64,000 bases of DNA from Cupriavidus basilensis (GCF_000832305.1 NZ_CP010537.1:2418001-2482000); one strand, 5' to 3'. Positions 7,633-17,587 are shown, numbered from the stretch's first letter. Program-made: numbers and translations. Notes: generated from the sequence alone by a model not told the origin.

Positions 7633-10600
7633 ATGAAGCCCGTCATTGATTGGCATCCCCGTGGCAAAATTTCGCCGTTCGGTCCCCTTGACCGGATCAC
7701 CGGTACGGCAATTCACCTGCCCCACCAGGCGCCCCGAAACATCAAATACAGCTATCGACTTGAGAGCGGAACACGGCAGATGAACCCATTATTTTACTTC
7801 GGCCATGAGAGCGGTGTCAGCTTCCCGGTCGTATGGGAAGATGACGATCGCGTTGTCGGTAGAGGTTGGCTCCCCGGCCGAGATGGCATGCCAAAGGCTG
7901 TACTGGCTGTGTGGCACGCAGCCGAGCACCCGCGCCCCACTAGCCTCGCGCACGAATACGGCTTGAAGGACGAACTGGACGGCAGTTGGGCGGTAAGACC
8001 GCTGGAGCTTGTGCGCGAGCGTGGCCGGACTGTTTTACTGCTTGACGACCCAGGTGGCGAGCCGCTTGCCAAGCTGCTGGGCACCCCCATGGAGGTCGGC
8101 CGTTTCTTGCGCCTGGCCATCAGCATCGCCGCGGCCTTGGACCAGTTCCACCAGCGGGGTCTTATACACAAGGACATCAAGCCGGCCCATATCCTGGTGA
8201 ACGATGCCCCAATCGAGGCCCGGCTCACGGGCTTCGGCATTGCCTCGCGCCAGTCGCGCGAGCGCCAGGCACCGGCGCCACCGGAAGAGATCGCCGGCAC
8301 GCTGGCCTACATGGCCCCCGAGCAGACCGGACGCATGAACCGGTCAATCGACGCGCGGAGCGACCTCTATTCGCTCGGCGTCACGCTCTATCAAATGCTC
8401 ACGGGCGTGCTGCCGTTCGCCACCGACGACCCGATGGAACTGTTGCACAGCCATCTCGCACGACAGCCAGTGCCGCCGGCAGAACGGGTACCGTCGATCC
8501 CGGCCTTGCTTTCCGCCATGGTGATGAAGCTGCTCTCCAAGACAGCGGAGGAGCGCTACCAGACCGCAGCGGGGCTGGAGGCCGATCTACGGCGCAGTTC
8601 GGTCGCATGGGAAAGCCGGGGAAGCATTGCCACCTTCCCGCTCGGCGAGCACGACCTGCCTGATCGCCCATTGATTCCGGAGCGGCTCTATGGACGGGAG
8701 CGCGAGATTGAAACCTTGCTCGCTGCCTTCGATAGGGTGGTGACCCAGGGCACGCCGGAGCTTGTGCTGGTCTCCGGCTACGCCGGTATCGGGAAGACCT
8801 CGGCCGTGCTTGCGTTGCGCAGCGCACTGGCGCTCAGGAATGGCCTCTTTGCCTCGGGCAAGTTCGATCAGTACAAGCGAGACGTCCCGTATGCGACGTT
8901 GGCTCAGGCTTTCCAGAATCTGGTCCGCCCACTACTGGGCAAGAGCGAGGCCGACTTGGCGCCCTGGCGCACCGCACTGGCGGAGGCGCTGGGCCCGAAT
9001 GGCGGCCTCATGGTGCCGCTCATACCCGAGCTCGGGCTGATTCTGGGGCCGCAGTCGCCGGTGCCGGAACTGCCCCCGTGCGACGAGCAGCACCGATTCC
9101 AGATGGTTTTCCAGCGCCTGCTTGCCGTCTTTGCCCAACCCACGCATCCGCTGGCACTCTTTCTCGACGACCTGCAGTGGCTGGACGCGGCAACACTCGA
9201 TCTGCTCGAGTATCTGGCGACCCAGCCAGAGGTACGCCACGTGCTGCTTATCGGAGCCTATCGGAATGACGACGTCAAGCCCGGACATCCGTTGCTACTG
9301 CGATTGCCGGCAATCCGCCAGGCCGGGGGGCGGGTAAATGACATCACGCTTTCCCCCCTTGGGTTCGACGATGTAATCAGACTCATCGTCGATGCCTTGC
9401 ATTGCGCACCTGGGGACGCCGCACCTCTGGCCCGACTGGTGCAGGAGAAGACTGGCGGTAACCCATTTTTCGCCATCCAGTTTCTCACCGCCCTGACCGA
9501 AGAGGGGCTGCTCGTTTTCGATCATCGTGGCGCGCGCTGGTCTTGGGACCTTGAGCAGATTCGGGCCAAGGGTTTCACCGACAATGTGGTCGATCTCATG
9601 CTCGCCAAGCTGAGGCGCCTTCCCGCGGCGACCCGTAACGCCCTGAAGCAGTTGGCGTGTCTCGGCAATGACGCGGCGATCGCTAGCCTGGCCATGGTCC
9701 AGGATGCCAGCGAGGCGGAGCTGGACGCGGCTCTGCGGCCGGCGGTACGCGCCGGACTTGTGTTGCGTTTGGGAAATACCTACCGATTCCTGCACGATCG
9801 TATCCAGGAGGCGGCCTACGCGCTGATTCCTGAAGGCGCGCGGCCGGCAGCGCACCTCGCGATTGGCAGGCGGCTCGCTACGGGCACGCCGCCTGAAGCA
9901 ATAGCGGAGCGTGTCTTCGAGATCGTCGGTCAGCTCAACCGTGGCACCGACCTTATCACCGCCGCCGAGGAACGGGAGCAAGTGGCCGAGCTGAATCTGC
10001 TTGCCGGCCAGCGCGCCAAGGCGTCCACGGCCTACGCCTCGGCGCTGACCTATCTCACCGCCGGCGCAGCGCTCATGCAGGGGGACGCCTGGAAGCGTCG
10101 GCCCAAGTTTGCTTTCGCGCTCGAGTTCCACCTCGCCGAATGCGAATTTCTGACCGGCGCGCCGGCCGCGGCGGACGCGCGCCTGGCCGAGCTTGCGTGC
10201 CGTGCCGCCAGCCTCCCCGATCTGGCCTCCGTCACCCAGCTGCGGCTGGAGCTGTTTCTGGCCCTCGGCCAGCGCGAGCGCGCCGTCGAGGTGGGCCTCG
10301 ACTACCTGTACCGCGCCGGCGTCCAGTGTTCGGCACACCCGACAGATGAGGAGGTTCTGCAGGAATACGACCGGATGTGGCGGCAACTTGGCGACCGTCC
10401 GATCGAGGCGCTGCTCGACCTGCCGATGATGACCAATGCGGTCGCGTGCGAGACCATGGATGTTCTGACCGCGCTGATGCTGCCGGCCTGGTACACCGAC
10501 GTGAACCTGGGCTCCCTCATCATCGGGCGGATGGCAAACCTCAGCCTCGAGCAGGGCAACAGCGACGCGTCGTGCCTCGCCTATACCTGGCTCGGCATGA

Positions 10601-13278
10601 TCCTGGGGCCTCGGTCCGGCGACTACAAGGCGGCATTCCGCTTCGGCCAGCTTGGCCTGAGCCTGGTCGAGCAGCGCGGGCTGGACCGCTTCAGGGCGCG
10701 CGTCTACCAGGCTTTCGGCGGCCACGTGATGCAATGGACGCAACCCATCCGTGCCGCGCGCAGCCTGGTCCGGCGCGCTTTCGACGTGGCCAGCAAGCTT
10801 GGTGACCTTACCTACGCGTCCTTCGCGCGCAACAACCTCATTACGCAGTTGCTCGCCTGCGGCGATCCGCTTGCCGAGGTGCAGAACGAAGCTGAAGCCA
10901 CGATCGGCTTCGCGCGCCGTGCGAGCTTCGGTCTCGCCGTCGACCGGGTTACCCCCCAGCTCCAGCTAGCGCGAACTCTGCGCGGACTGACCCCGGTGTT
11001 CGGCGTCTTCGATGATGATGATTTCAACGAGGAGGAGTTCGAGCGGTATCTGGATGAGGCTCCGGGCCCCGCCCTCGCCACCTGCTGGTACTGGATCCGA
11101 AAACTGCAGGCACGCTTCCTCGCCGACGACCACGCAGCCGCCATAGCGGCGGCGGACAGGGCAGAAAGTCTCCTCTGGACATCACCATCGTTCTTCGAGC
11201 AGGCGGAATACCACTTCTACACAGCGTTGGCGCGAGCCGCATGCTGCGGCACGGCCGCCGCGCCAGAACGGACCCAGCACCTGGCGGCATTGGCCGCACA
11301 TCATCGCCAGCTCCTTGTCTGGTCCGAGCATTGTCCGGAGAATTTCGAGAACAGAGCCGCATTGGTTGGCGCGGAAATCGCCCGCCTCGATGGGCGCGAA
11401 GTTGATGCAATGGGCCTCTACGAGCAGGCCATCCGCTCCGCGCAGGACAATGATTTCATCCATAACCAGGCACTCGCCAACGAGTTGGCCGCGCGATTCT
11501 ATGCTGCGCGTGGCTTTGAAAAGGTTGCCCGCGTGTATTTGCAGGATGCCCGCCATGGCTATCTTCGCTGGGGCGCCGGCGGCAAGGTGCGGCAACTCGA
11601 TGCGTTGTATCCGCACCTCTGGGGGGAAGAGCGAGCACCCGCACCAACGACGACCATTGGGGCGCCGGTCGAACACCTGGACCTTGCCACCGTGATTGCC
11701 GTGTCGCAAGCTGTGTCCGGCGAGATCGTCCTGGACAAATTACTCGACACACTCATGCGCACCGCGATTGAACAGGCCGGCGCGGAACGGGGACTGCTGA
11801 TCCTGCCCCGAGGGTCCGAGCAGCGCATCGCAGCAGAGGCTACGACCGGTGGCGATATTGTCACGGTGCAACTCCGCGACGAGAGCGTGACTGCGACTGC
11901 GCTGCCGGTATCAATGCTCCACTATGTCCTGCGCACCCGCGAGAACATCATTCTCGACAATGCGGCGACACAGATGCCGTTTTCCGACGATCCGTACATT
12001 CTGCAGCATCATGCCCGATCCATTCTCTGCCTCCCACTGCTTACGCAGGCCAAGCTCGTCGGTGTGCTCTACCTGGAGAACAACCTCGCGCCGCGCGTCT
12101 TCGTGCCAACCCGCACCACCGTGCTGAAGATGCTCGCCTCGCAGGCGGCGACCGCGCTGGAGATTACTTGTTTGTACCGGGATCTCGCACAACGCGAAGC
12201 GAAGATTCAGCGCTTGGTCGAGGCCAACATCATCGGGATCTGCCTCTGGCACATGGACGGCCGAATCCTCGAGGCCAATGACGCGTTCCTCCGCATGCTG
12301 GGCTACGACCGCGAGGACCTCGCCTCAGTCCCTTTGCGCTGGACGGACCTGACGCCCCCGGACAGGCGCGAGCGTGACGCAAGGTTGGTCCAGGACCTTC
12401 GGATCAGCGGGACCTTGCCGCCGTTCGAAAAAGAGTTCTTCCGCAAGGATGGAAGCCGCGTGCTCGTCCTGCTAGGGTGCGCGACATTCGAAGAGGGTGG
12501 GGAACAAGGTGTCTCCTACATGCTTGATCTAACCGAGCGCAAGCGCGCCGAGGAGGCGCTGCACCAGGCACAGGCCGAACTCGCACACGTTACCCGCGTG
12601 ACGACGTTGAACGCGCTGACAGCCTCGATCGCCCACGAGGTCAACCAGCCGCTGGCCGCCATCGTCACCAACGCCAATGCGGCCCTGCGCTGGCTCGCTC
12701 GCCAGCCGCCCGATCTGGCCGAGGTGCGAGATACGTTGGGGTGCATCGTTCAGGATGGCCATCGGGCTGGCGCAGTGATTGAAGGCATGCGTGCGCTGCT
12801 TAAGAAGACGGCCGCAGTCACGGCGCGCCTTGACATGAACGCCCTTATCGAAGACGCGATTGCCCTCATCCAGGGAGAGATAAGCCGCCATCAAGTCCTG
12901 CTCCGGACGGAACTCGAGCCTGACCTGCCGCCGGTTGCGGGTGACCGGGTGCAGTTGCAGCAGGTGCTCCTGAACCTGATGATGAATAGCATCGAGGCAA
13001 TGAAAGAGGTGGCAGAGCGGCCGCGGGGACTGCTGATTCGGTCGCACCTCGACGCATCAGGGACTGTGCTGGTTGCCGTTCAGGATGCTGGCGTCGGGCT
13101 GGAGCCGCAAGATCTGGAGCGAGTTTTCCAGACCTTCTTCACTACCAAGGCGGAGGGGCTGGGCATGGGCCTGGCGATCTGCCGGTTGATCGTCGAGGCA
13201 CACGGAGGACGGCTGTGGGCGTACCCCAATGTGCCTTGCGGGGCCGTGTTTCAGTTCACCCTGCCGCCTCAGGACTAG
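7633..13278 (+). CDS. Trifunctional pseudokinase / AAA ATPase / GAF-PAS sensor histidine kinase
   Basis: About 1881 aa from the ATG at 7633 (AAGG nearby; an in-frame GTG at 7615 is an alternative). Domains in order: protein-kinase fold ~80-330 (catalytic loop HKDIKPAHIL ~179, then GTLAYMAPEQTGR and DLYSLGVTLYQML); AAA/STAND-like ATPase with Walker A GYAGIGKT (~382) and Walker B LFLDDLQWLD (~510); a long TPR-like helical region ~700-1330; GAF ~1355-1515; PAS ~1520-1635; HisKA with IAHEVNQPL (phospho-His ~1667); HATPase_c ~1773-1877 with FFTTKAEGLGMGL. The kinase lacks the DFG aspartate (TGFGIA) and the catalytic-loop Asn is His, so it is probably inactive as a Ser/Thr kinase. The likely partner is the convergent FixJ-type regulator 34 bp downstream. 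Confidence 0.92.
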   Translation: MKPVIDWHPRGKISPFGPLDRITGTAIHLPHQAPRNIKYSYRLESGTRQMNPLFYFGHESGVSFPVVWEDDDRVVGRGWLPGRDGMPKAVLAVWHAAEHPRPTSLAHEYGLKDELDGSWAVRPLELVRERGRTVLLLDDPGGEPLAKLLGTPMEVGRFLRLAISIAAALDQFHQRGLIHKDIKPAHILVNDAPIEARLTGFGIASRQSRERQAPAPPEEIAGTLAYMAPEQTGRMNRSIDARSDLYSLGVTLYQMLTGVLPFATDDPMELLHSHLARQPVPPAERVPSIPALLSAMVMKLLSKTAEERYQTAAGLEADLRRSSVAWESRGSIATFPLGEHDLPDRPLIPERLYGREREIETLLAAFDRVVTQGTPELVLVSGYAGIGKTSAVLALRSALALRNGLFASGKFDQYKRDVPYATLAQAFQNLVRPLLGKSEADLAPWRTALAEALGPNGGLMVPLIPELGLILGPQSPVPELPPCDEQHRFQMVFQRLLAVFAQPTHPLALFLDDLQWLDAATLDLLEYLATQPEVRHVLLIGAYRNDDVKPGHPLLLRLPAIRQAGGRVNDITLSPLGFDDVIRLIVDALHCAPGDAAPLARLVQEKTGGNPFFAIQFLTALTEEGLLVFDHRGARWSWDLEQIRAKGFTDNVVDLMLAKLRRLPAATRNALKQLACLGNDAAIASLAMVQDASEAELDAALRPAVRAGLVLRLGNTYRFLHDRIQEAAYALIPEGARPAAHLAIGRRLATGTPPEAIAERVFEIVGQLNRGTDLITAAEEREQVAELNLLAGQRAKASTAYASALTYLTAGAALMQGDAWKRRPKFAFALEFHLAECEFLTGAPAAADARLAELACRAASLPDLASVTQLRLELFLALGQRERAVEVGLDYLYRAGVQCSAHPTDEEVLQEYDRMWRQLGDRPIEALLDLPMMTNAVACETMDVLTALMLPAWYTDVNLGSLIIGRMANLSLEQGNSDASCLAYTWLGMILGPRSGDYKAAFRFGQLGLSLVEQRGLDRFRARVYQAFGGHVMQWTQPIRAARSLVRRAFDVASKLGDLTYASFARNNLITQLLACGDPLAEVQNEAEATIGFARRASFGLAVDRVTPQLQLARTLRGLTPVFGVFDDDDFNEEEFERYLDEAPGPALATCWYWIRKLQARFLADDHAAAIAAADRAESLLWTSPSFFEQAEYHFYTALARAACCGTAAAPERTQHLAALAAHHRQLLVWSEHCPENFENRAALVGAEIARLDGREVDAMGLYEQAIRSAQDNDFIHNQALANELAARFYAARGFEKVARVYLQDARHGYLRWGAGGKVRQLDALYPHLWGEERAPAPTTTIGAPVEHLDLATVIAVSQAVSGEIVLDKLLDTLMRTAIEQAGAERGLLILPRGSEQRIAAEATTGGDIVTVQLRDESVTATALPVSMLHYVLRTRENIILDNAATQMPFSDDPYILQHHARSILCLPLLTQAKLVGVLYLENNLAPRVFVPTRTTVLKMLASQAATALEITCLYRDLAQREAKIQRLVEANIIGICLWHMDGRILEANDAFLRMLGYDREDLASVPLRWTDLTPPDRRERDARLVQDLRISGTLPPFEKEFFRKDGSRVLVLLGCATFEEGGEQGVSYMLDLTERKRAEEALHQAQAELAHVTRVTTLNALTASIAHEVNQPLAAIVTNANAALRWLARQPPDLAEVRDTLGCIVQDGHRAGAVIEGMRALLKKTAAVTARLDMNALIEDAIALIQGEISRHQVLLRTELEPDLPPVAGDRVQLQQVLLNLMMNSIEAMKEVAERPRGLLIRSHLDASGTVLVAVQDAGVGLEPQDLERVFQTFFTTKAEGLGMGLAICRLIVEAHGGRLWAYPNVPCGAVFQFTLPPQD

Positions 13279-13312
13279 ATGCCTCCCGCCGACCGCGGGA
13301 GGCTACGGGGAC

Positions 13313-13966
13313 TCAATGCGGACAAATGCCGAGTTGCTGTGCCATCAATACAAACCCGGCAAAGGTGCGCGCCTTCATCTTGCGCATGGCCTGGCCGCGA
13401 TGAATTTTCACGGTGACCTCGCTGATACTTAGCTCGCTGGCGATCCGCTTGTTCAGCAGACCGGCCACCACCATGCGCATGACCTCGGCCTCGCGCGGCG
13501 TCAGGCTCTGGTAGCCGGATCGCAGTTCATCCAGCTTACGCATGCCATGGCGACGATGCTGATCCTTTTGCAAGGCGGCCGCCACGGCATCGAGCAGGTC
13601 CTGCTCGCGGAATGGCTTCGCCAAGAAATCCTCAGCACCAGCCTTCATAGCGGTAACGGTCATGGGGATGTCGCCGTAACCAGTCATAAAAATGATTGGG
13701 ACCTGGACGCCCATTTGGGACAGCTGAGTCTGCAGGTCCAGGCCACTCTGCCCGCGGAGCCTGACATCGAGCAGAAGGCAAGTGGGCACGTCCGGGAGCG
13801 CGAATGCTAGCAGTTCGGCAGCGGATGCGAACAGTGCGACGCGCATCCCGACTGATCGGAAGAGGTTCTCCAACGCGCCGCGAAGCATCGCGTCGTCATC
13901 AACGATTAGCACCATCGCTTCATCACTCGCACTGGTGTCCGCGGTTACGAAGCTGTTGATTGTCAC
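13313..13966 (-). CDS. FixJ/NarL-type response regulator
   Basis: About 217 aa from a GTG at 13966 with GGAG upstream; a GTG at 13984 is an alternative. The receiver domain carries acidic residues IVDDD, phospho-acceptor Asp67 (LLLDVR), the Thr in IIFMTGYGDIPM, and Lys in AKPF. A LuxR-type HTH forms the C-terminus (LTPREAEVMRMVVAGLLNKR, then ISEVTVKIHRGQAMRKM). Convergent with the giant histidine kinase, stops 34 bp apart, and divergent from the isochorismatase cluster that it may control. Its C-terminus closely resembles the decayed gene at 20817-21143, so the two are probably duplicates. Confidence 0.92.
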   Translation of the reverse strand: MTINSFVTADTSASDEAMVLIVDDDAMLRGALENLFRSVGMRVALFASAAELLAFALPDVPTCLLLDVRLRGQSGLDLQTQLSQMGVQVPIIFMTGYGDIPMTVTAMKAGAEDFLAKPFREQDLLDAVAAALQKDQHRRHGMRKLDELRSGYQSLTPREAEVMRMVVAGLLNKRIASELSISEVTVKIHRGQAMRKMKARTFAGFVLMAQQLGICPH

Positions 13967-14436
13967 AGTCAATCTCCAGTGCACTCATCGGTGCGCGGGG
14001 TCTGGGCAGGCCCACTCACGCCAATTTGGCATGCCCCCCCAAAACATTGCATTACAGCACATTGCCGGGGTCCTGAGTACCTATACCTTGGGGTTAGTTC
14101 GACGTGGATCCTGGACCCAGCCCCAGCCAGCCGGTATGCAGGGTGCGACACATCAGAGTCGCACACAGCCCTATGTCACACCACGCCGCAAGGGCCGGCG
14201 AAGCTACTCCCGCTTGCTTTGGCACGGCCTAGCGGCGTCGCGATGAAACGACGGCCGCGCACGACTAATACGATTCGCCAATGGCCATGGCCGACAGCGC
14301 CGACTATCCTTGCGTCAGGTTGCGATCCGGATACGAACGCCAGTCGCGGCCCTTATGCTTAGCCGCCCCGACGCGGCACTGTCGCGGCGGCTGGTGCCGC
14401 GGCAGCCCTACTCTCGCCCCCAACAGGAGCAACGCA
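13967..14436. other. Divergent intergenic region of the hydrolase cluster
   Basis: A 470-bp spacer between the response-regulator gene and the isochorismatase gene. It includes a run of eight Cs near 14034-14041 and a stretch with CCTATACCTTGGGG near 14079-14092. No dyad or promoter is clear enough to call. This is where a target site of the FixJ-type regulator would be expected. Confidence 0.45.
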
Positions 14437-15123
14437 ATGTCCAATCCCAAGCTTGAAGTCCTCACCCCGCAGAACAGCCAGCTGATCTTCATCGACCACC
14501 AACCGCAAATGGCGTTCGGCGTCCAGTCGATGGACCGCCAGGCGATGAAGAACAACGTCGTCGGCCTGGCCAAGGCGGCCAAGATCTTCAATATCCCGAC
14601 GACGATCACCACCGTCGAGAGCGAGTCGTTCTCGGGTTTCACCTATCCGGAACTGCTCGACGTGTTCCCGGACCAGAAGACGCTGGAGCGCACCTCGATG
14701 AACTCGTGGGACGACCAGAAGGTGCGCGACGCGCTGGCCGCCAACGGCCGCAAGAAGGTCGTCGTCGCCGGCCTGTGGACGGAGGTCTGCAACACCACCT
14801 TTGCCCTGTGCGCCATGCTCGAAGGCGACTACGAGATCTACATGGTGGCCGACGCCTCCGGCGGCACCACCAAGGAAGCGCACGACTACGCCATGCAGCG
14901 CATGGTGCAGGCTGGCGTGGTGCCGGTGACCTGGCAGCAGGTGCTGCTCGAATGGCAGCGCGACTGGGCCCACCGCGACACCTATGACGCCGTGATGAAG
15001 GTGGCCAAGGAACACTCGGGCGCCTACGGCATGGGCGTGGACTACGCCTACACCATGGTCCATAAGGCTGCCCAGCGCACGGCCACGGGGCACGAATCCA
15101 TCGCCCCGGTGCCCGCACGCTAA
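14437..15123 (+). CDS. Isochorismatase-fold cysteine hydrolase (YcaC-like)
   Basis: 228 aa from an ATG preceded by CAGGAGC. Catalytic residues of the cysteine-hydrolase superfamily are visible: Asp20 in LIFIDHQPQ, and nucleophile Cys118 in AGLWTEVCNTT, with the conserved Lys just before (RKKVVVAG). The C-terminal HDYAMQRMVQAGVVPVTWQQ is typical of YcaC-type hydrolases, whose natural substrates are poorly known (amides or imides). A perfect 17-bp hairpin follows the stop codon, and an amidohydrolase begins 130 bp further on, which suggests a shared breakdown pathway for an amide-like compound. Confidence 0.88.
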   Translation: MSNPKLEVLTPQNSQLIFIDHQPQMAFGVQSMDRQAMKNNVVGLAKAAKIFNIPTTITTVESESFSGFTYPELLDVFPDQKTLERTSMNSWDDQKVRDALAANGRKKVVVAGLWTEVCNTTFALCAMLEGDYEIYMVADASGGTTKEAHDYAMQRMVQAGVVPVTWQQVLLEWQRDWAHRDTYDAVMKVAKEHSGAYGMGVDYAYTMVHKAAQRTATGHESIAPVPAR

Positions 15124-15147
15124 GCAGCTAATAAAGATGAAGATAGT

Positions 15148-15184
15148 CATCGTCCTACGCATGGTTTCCATGCGTAGGACGATG
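15148..15184 (+). repeat. Perfect 17-bp hairpin between hydrolase genes
   Basis: Arms at 15148-15164 and 15168-15184 are exact reverse complements around a TTT loop. No T-run follows, so it is not a classical intrinsic terminator. It could be an mRNA-stabilising or attenuating stem between the isochorismatase and amidohydrolase messages. Confidence 0.7.
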
Positions 15185-15252
15185 CTACCCGCCGGCACTT
15201 CATCACCTCGGCTGCCGCCCTCGGTGCGGCAGCCTCTTCGGAACTATTCGCC

Positions 15253-17124
15253 ATGTCACCGAACCCGACTCCCGACCTCATTCTCGTCAACGGCAAGTTC
15301 GCCACGCTCGACCGTGCCAATCCGCAGGCCGACGCCGTGGCCATCCAGGACGGCCGCTTCGTCGCGGTAGGTACGCGCCAGGACATCATGAAGCTGGCGG
15401 AAACGCAGACAAGGGTGATCGACCTGAACGGCCGGCGGGCCATTCCCGGGCTGATTGACAGCCACATGCACATCATCCGCGGCGGCCTGAACTACAACAT
15501 GGAGTTGCGCTGGGACGGTGTGCGTTCGCTGGCCGATGCCATGCGCATGCTCAAGGATCAAGTGGCACGCACCCCCGCACCGCAATGGGTGCGCGTGGTG
15601 GGCGGCTTCACAGAGCACCAGTTCGTGGAAAAGCGCCTGCCGACCATCGAGGAGCTGAACGCGGCGGCCCCGGATACGCCGGTGTTCATCCTGCACCTGT
15701 ACGACCGCGCCATTCTCAACGGCGCCGCCCTGCGCGCCGTGGGCTATACGAAGGACACGCCGAACCCGCCGGGCGGCGAGATCGTGCACGACAAGGCCGG
15801 CAATCCCACCGGCTTGCTGCTGGCCAAGCCCAATGCGACCATCCTCTACGCCACGCTGGCCAAGGGCCCGAAGCTACCGCCCGAGTACCAGAAGAACTCG
15901 ACGCGCCACTTCATGCGCGAGGTGAACCGCCTGGGCGTGACCGGCGTGATCGACGCCGGCGGCGGCTACCAGAATTATCCCGAGGACTACAACATCATCG
16001 AGGAGCTGCACAAGGAAGGCCACCTCACGGTGCGCCTGGCCTACAACCTGTTCACGCAGAAGCCCAAGGAAGAGCTGAGCGACTTCAAGACCTGGACGTC
16101 GACCGTCAAGCCAGGCCAGGGCGATGACCTCTATCGCCACAATGGCGCCGGCGAAATGCTGGTCTACACCGCGGCCGACTTCGAGGACTTCCGTGTTGAG
16201 CGCCCCGACATGGCGCCGTCGATGGAAGCCGATCTGGAGCCGGTGATCCGCCTGCTGGCCGAAAAGCGCTGGCCATGGCGCCTGCATGCAACCTATGACC
16301 AGACCATCACGCGCGCGCTCGACGTCTACGAGAAGGTCGCCAAGGACATCCCGTTCAACGGCCTGAACTGGTTCTTCGACCACGCCGAGACGATTTCCGA
16401 CCGCAATATCGACCGCATCGCCGCGCTCGGTGGCGGCATCGCGGTGCAGCACCGCATGGCCTACCAGGGCGAGTACTTTGTCGAGCGCTATGGCGCACGC
16501 GCTGCCGAAGCCACACCGCCGATCAAGAAGATGCTGGAAGAGGGCGTGAAGGTCGGCGCCGGCACCGACGCAACACGCGTGGCCTCGTACAACCCGTGGG
16601 TCTCGCTGTACTGGCTGACCACGGGCAAGACCGTCGGCGGCATGTCGATGTATCCACAGGCTAACCTGCTCGATCGCGAAACGGCGCTGCGCCTGTGGAC
16701 CGAGGCCAACACGTGGTTCTCATCCGAAGTGGGCAAGAAGGGCCAGATCAAGGTGGGCCAGTTGGCCGACCTGGCCGTGTTGTCGGCCGACTACTACTCG
16801 GTGCCGGGCGACGACATCCAGGACATCACGTCGGTGCTGACCGTGCTCGGCGGCAAGGTGGTCTATGGCGACAGCGAATTCGGCAAGCATTCGCCCGACA
16901 TCCCGCCCGCGATGCCCTACTGGTCACCGGCCCGCCATGGCAGCCAGTACCAGCCGCGCCCGCAGGCCCAGGCGCGCGCACTGGCGCTGAACACCGCGTG
17001 CGGCTGCGCCAGTTCGTGCGGCGTGCATGGCCATGCGCATGCCAATGCGTGGACCTCGAGCGTGCCGACGTCGGACGAAAGCACGTTCTGGGGCGCGCTA
17101 GGCTGCTCGTGCTGGGCATTCTGA
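15253..17124 (+). CDS. YtcJ-like amidohydrolase with Cys/His-rich C-terminal tail
   Basis: 623 aa. The N-terminal beta-sandwich (LILVNGKFATLDR) leads into the metal site IDSHMH (His71, His73). Further metal and active-site positions are seen in RLHATYDQT, FFDHAETI and VGAGTDAT, and the barrel closes with QLADLAVLSADY. This fits the YtcJ branch, which hydrolyses amide or imide bonds. The last ~45 residues form a tail with five Cys and several His (ACGCASSCGVHGHAH, then GCSCWAF), which looks capable of binding metal; I cannot say how common it is in the family. Probably co-transcribed with the DoxX gene 28 bp downstream. Confidence 0.88.
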   Translation: MSPNPTPDLILVNGKFATLDRANPQADAVAIQDGRFVAVGTRQDIMKLAETQTRVIDLNGRRAIPGLIDSHMHIIRGGLNYNMELRWDGVRSLADAMRMLKDQVARTPAPQWVRVVGGFTEHQFVEKRLPTIEELNAAAPDTPVFILHLYDRAILNGAALRAVGYTKDTPNPPGGEIVHDKAGNPTGLLLAKPNATILYATLAKGPKLPPEYQKNSTRHFMREVNRLGVTGVIDAGGGYQNYPEDYNIIEELHKEGHLTVRLAYNLFTQKPKEELSDFKTWTSTVKPGQGDDLYRHNGAGEMLVYTAADFEDFRVERPDMAPSMEADLEPVIRLLAEKRWPWRLHATYDQTITRALDVYEKVAKDIPFNGLNWFFDHAETISDRNIDRIAALGGGIAVQHRMAYQGEYFVERYGARAAEATPPIKKMLEEGVKVGAGTDATRVASYNPWVSLYWLTTGKTVGGMSMYPQANLLDRETALRLWTEANTWFSSEVGKKGQIKVGQLADLAVLSADYYSVPGDDIQDITSVLTVLGGKVVYGDSEFGKHSPDIPPAMPYWSPARHGSQYQPRPQAQARALALNTACGCASSCGVHGHAHANAWTSSVPTSDESTFWGALGCSCWAF

Positions 17125-17152
17125 TCCACATTGATCACATCGGAGAGCGACC

Positions 17153-17587
17153 ATGACCATCTCGACGACCTCGCTAGCCACGGCCGGCAACAATACGCAC
17201 CGGCTGCCTCGCTGGATGCGCTGGATCGCCCTGCTTTTGCTGTGCGCAGCCTACCTGCAGGGCGGATTGGTCAAGCTGTTCGACTTCTCCAGCGCAGTGA
17301 CGGAGATGCAGCACTTCGGCTTGTCGCCCGCCGGGCCGCTGGCTGCGGCGACGATTGCGCTGGAGCTTGGTGCGTCGGCAATGATCCTGACCGGCTTCTG
17401 GCGCTGGCTAGGCGCACTGGCGCTGGCGGCGTTCACGCTGATGGCCACGTTCCTGGCCAACCGGTTTTGGAGCGCGCCGCCCGAGGCGCAGTTCATGATG
17501 GCTAACGCGTTCTTCGAACATCTGGGCCTGGTGGGTGGGTTCCTGCTCGTGGCGTGGGATGACCTTCGCACGCGGAGACAACCATGA
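17153..17587 (+). CDS. DoxX family membrane protein
   Basis: 144 aa with four hydrophobic segments (RWIALLLLCAAYLQGGLVKL near the N-terminus, then two central helices and a C-terminal LGLVGGFLLVAW). The early G-x-L-V-K-L-F-D-F and the LELGASAMILTG segment are typical of DoxX-type inner-membrane proteins, some of which link to oxidoreductases. It follows the amidohydrolase by 28 bp. Its stop overlaps the start of the truncated MFS frame (ATGA), so the original operon was tightly packed. Confidence 0.85.
   Translation: MTISTTSLATAGNNTHRLPRWMRWIALLLLCAAYLQGGLVKLFDFSSAVTEMQHFGLSPAGPLAAATIALELGASAMILTGFWRWLGALALAAFTLMATFLANRFWSAPPEAQFMMANAFFEHLGLVGGFLLVAWDDLRTRRQP

Noticed and set aside
9295..10743. 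482-codon minus-strand frame inside the giant kinase gene
   Set aside because: Antisense to the TPR-like and ATPase region; no start signal or domain.
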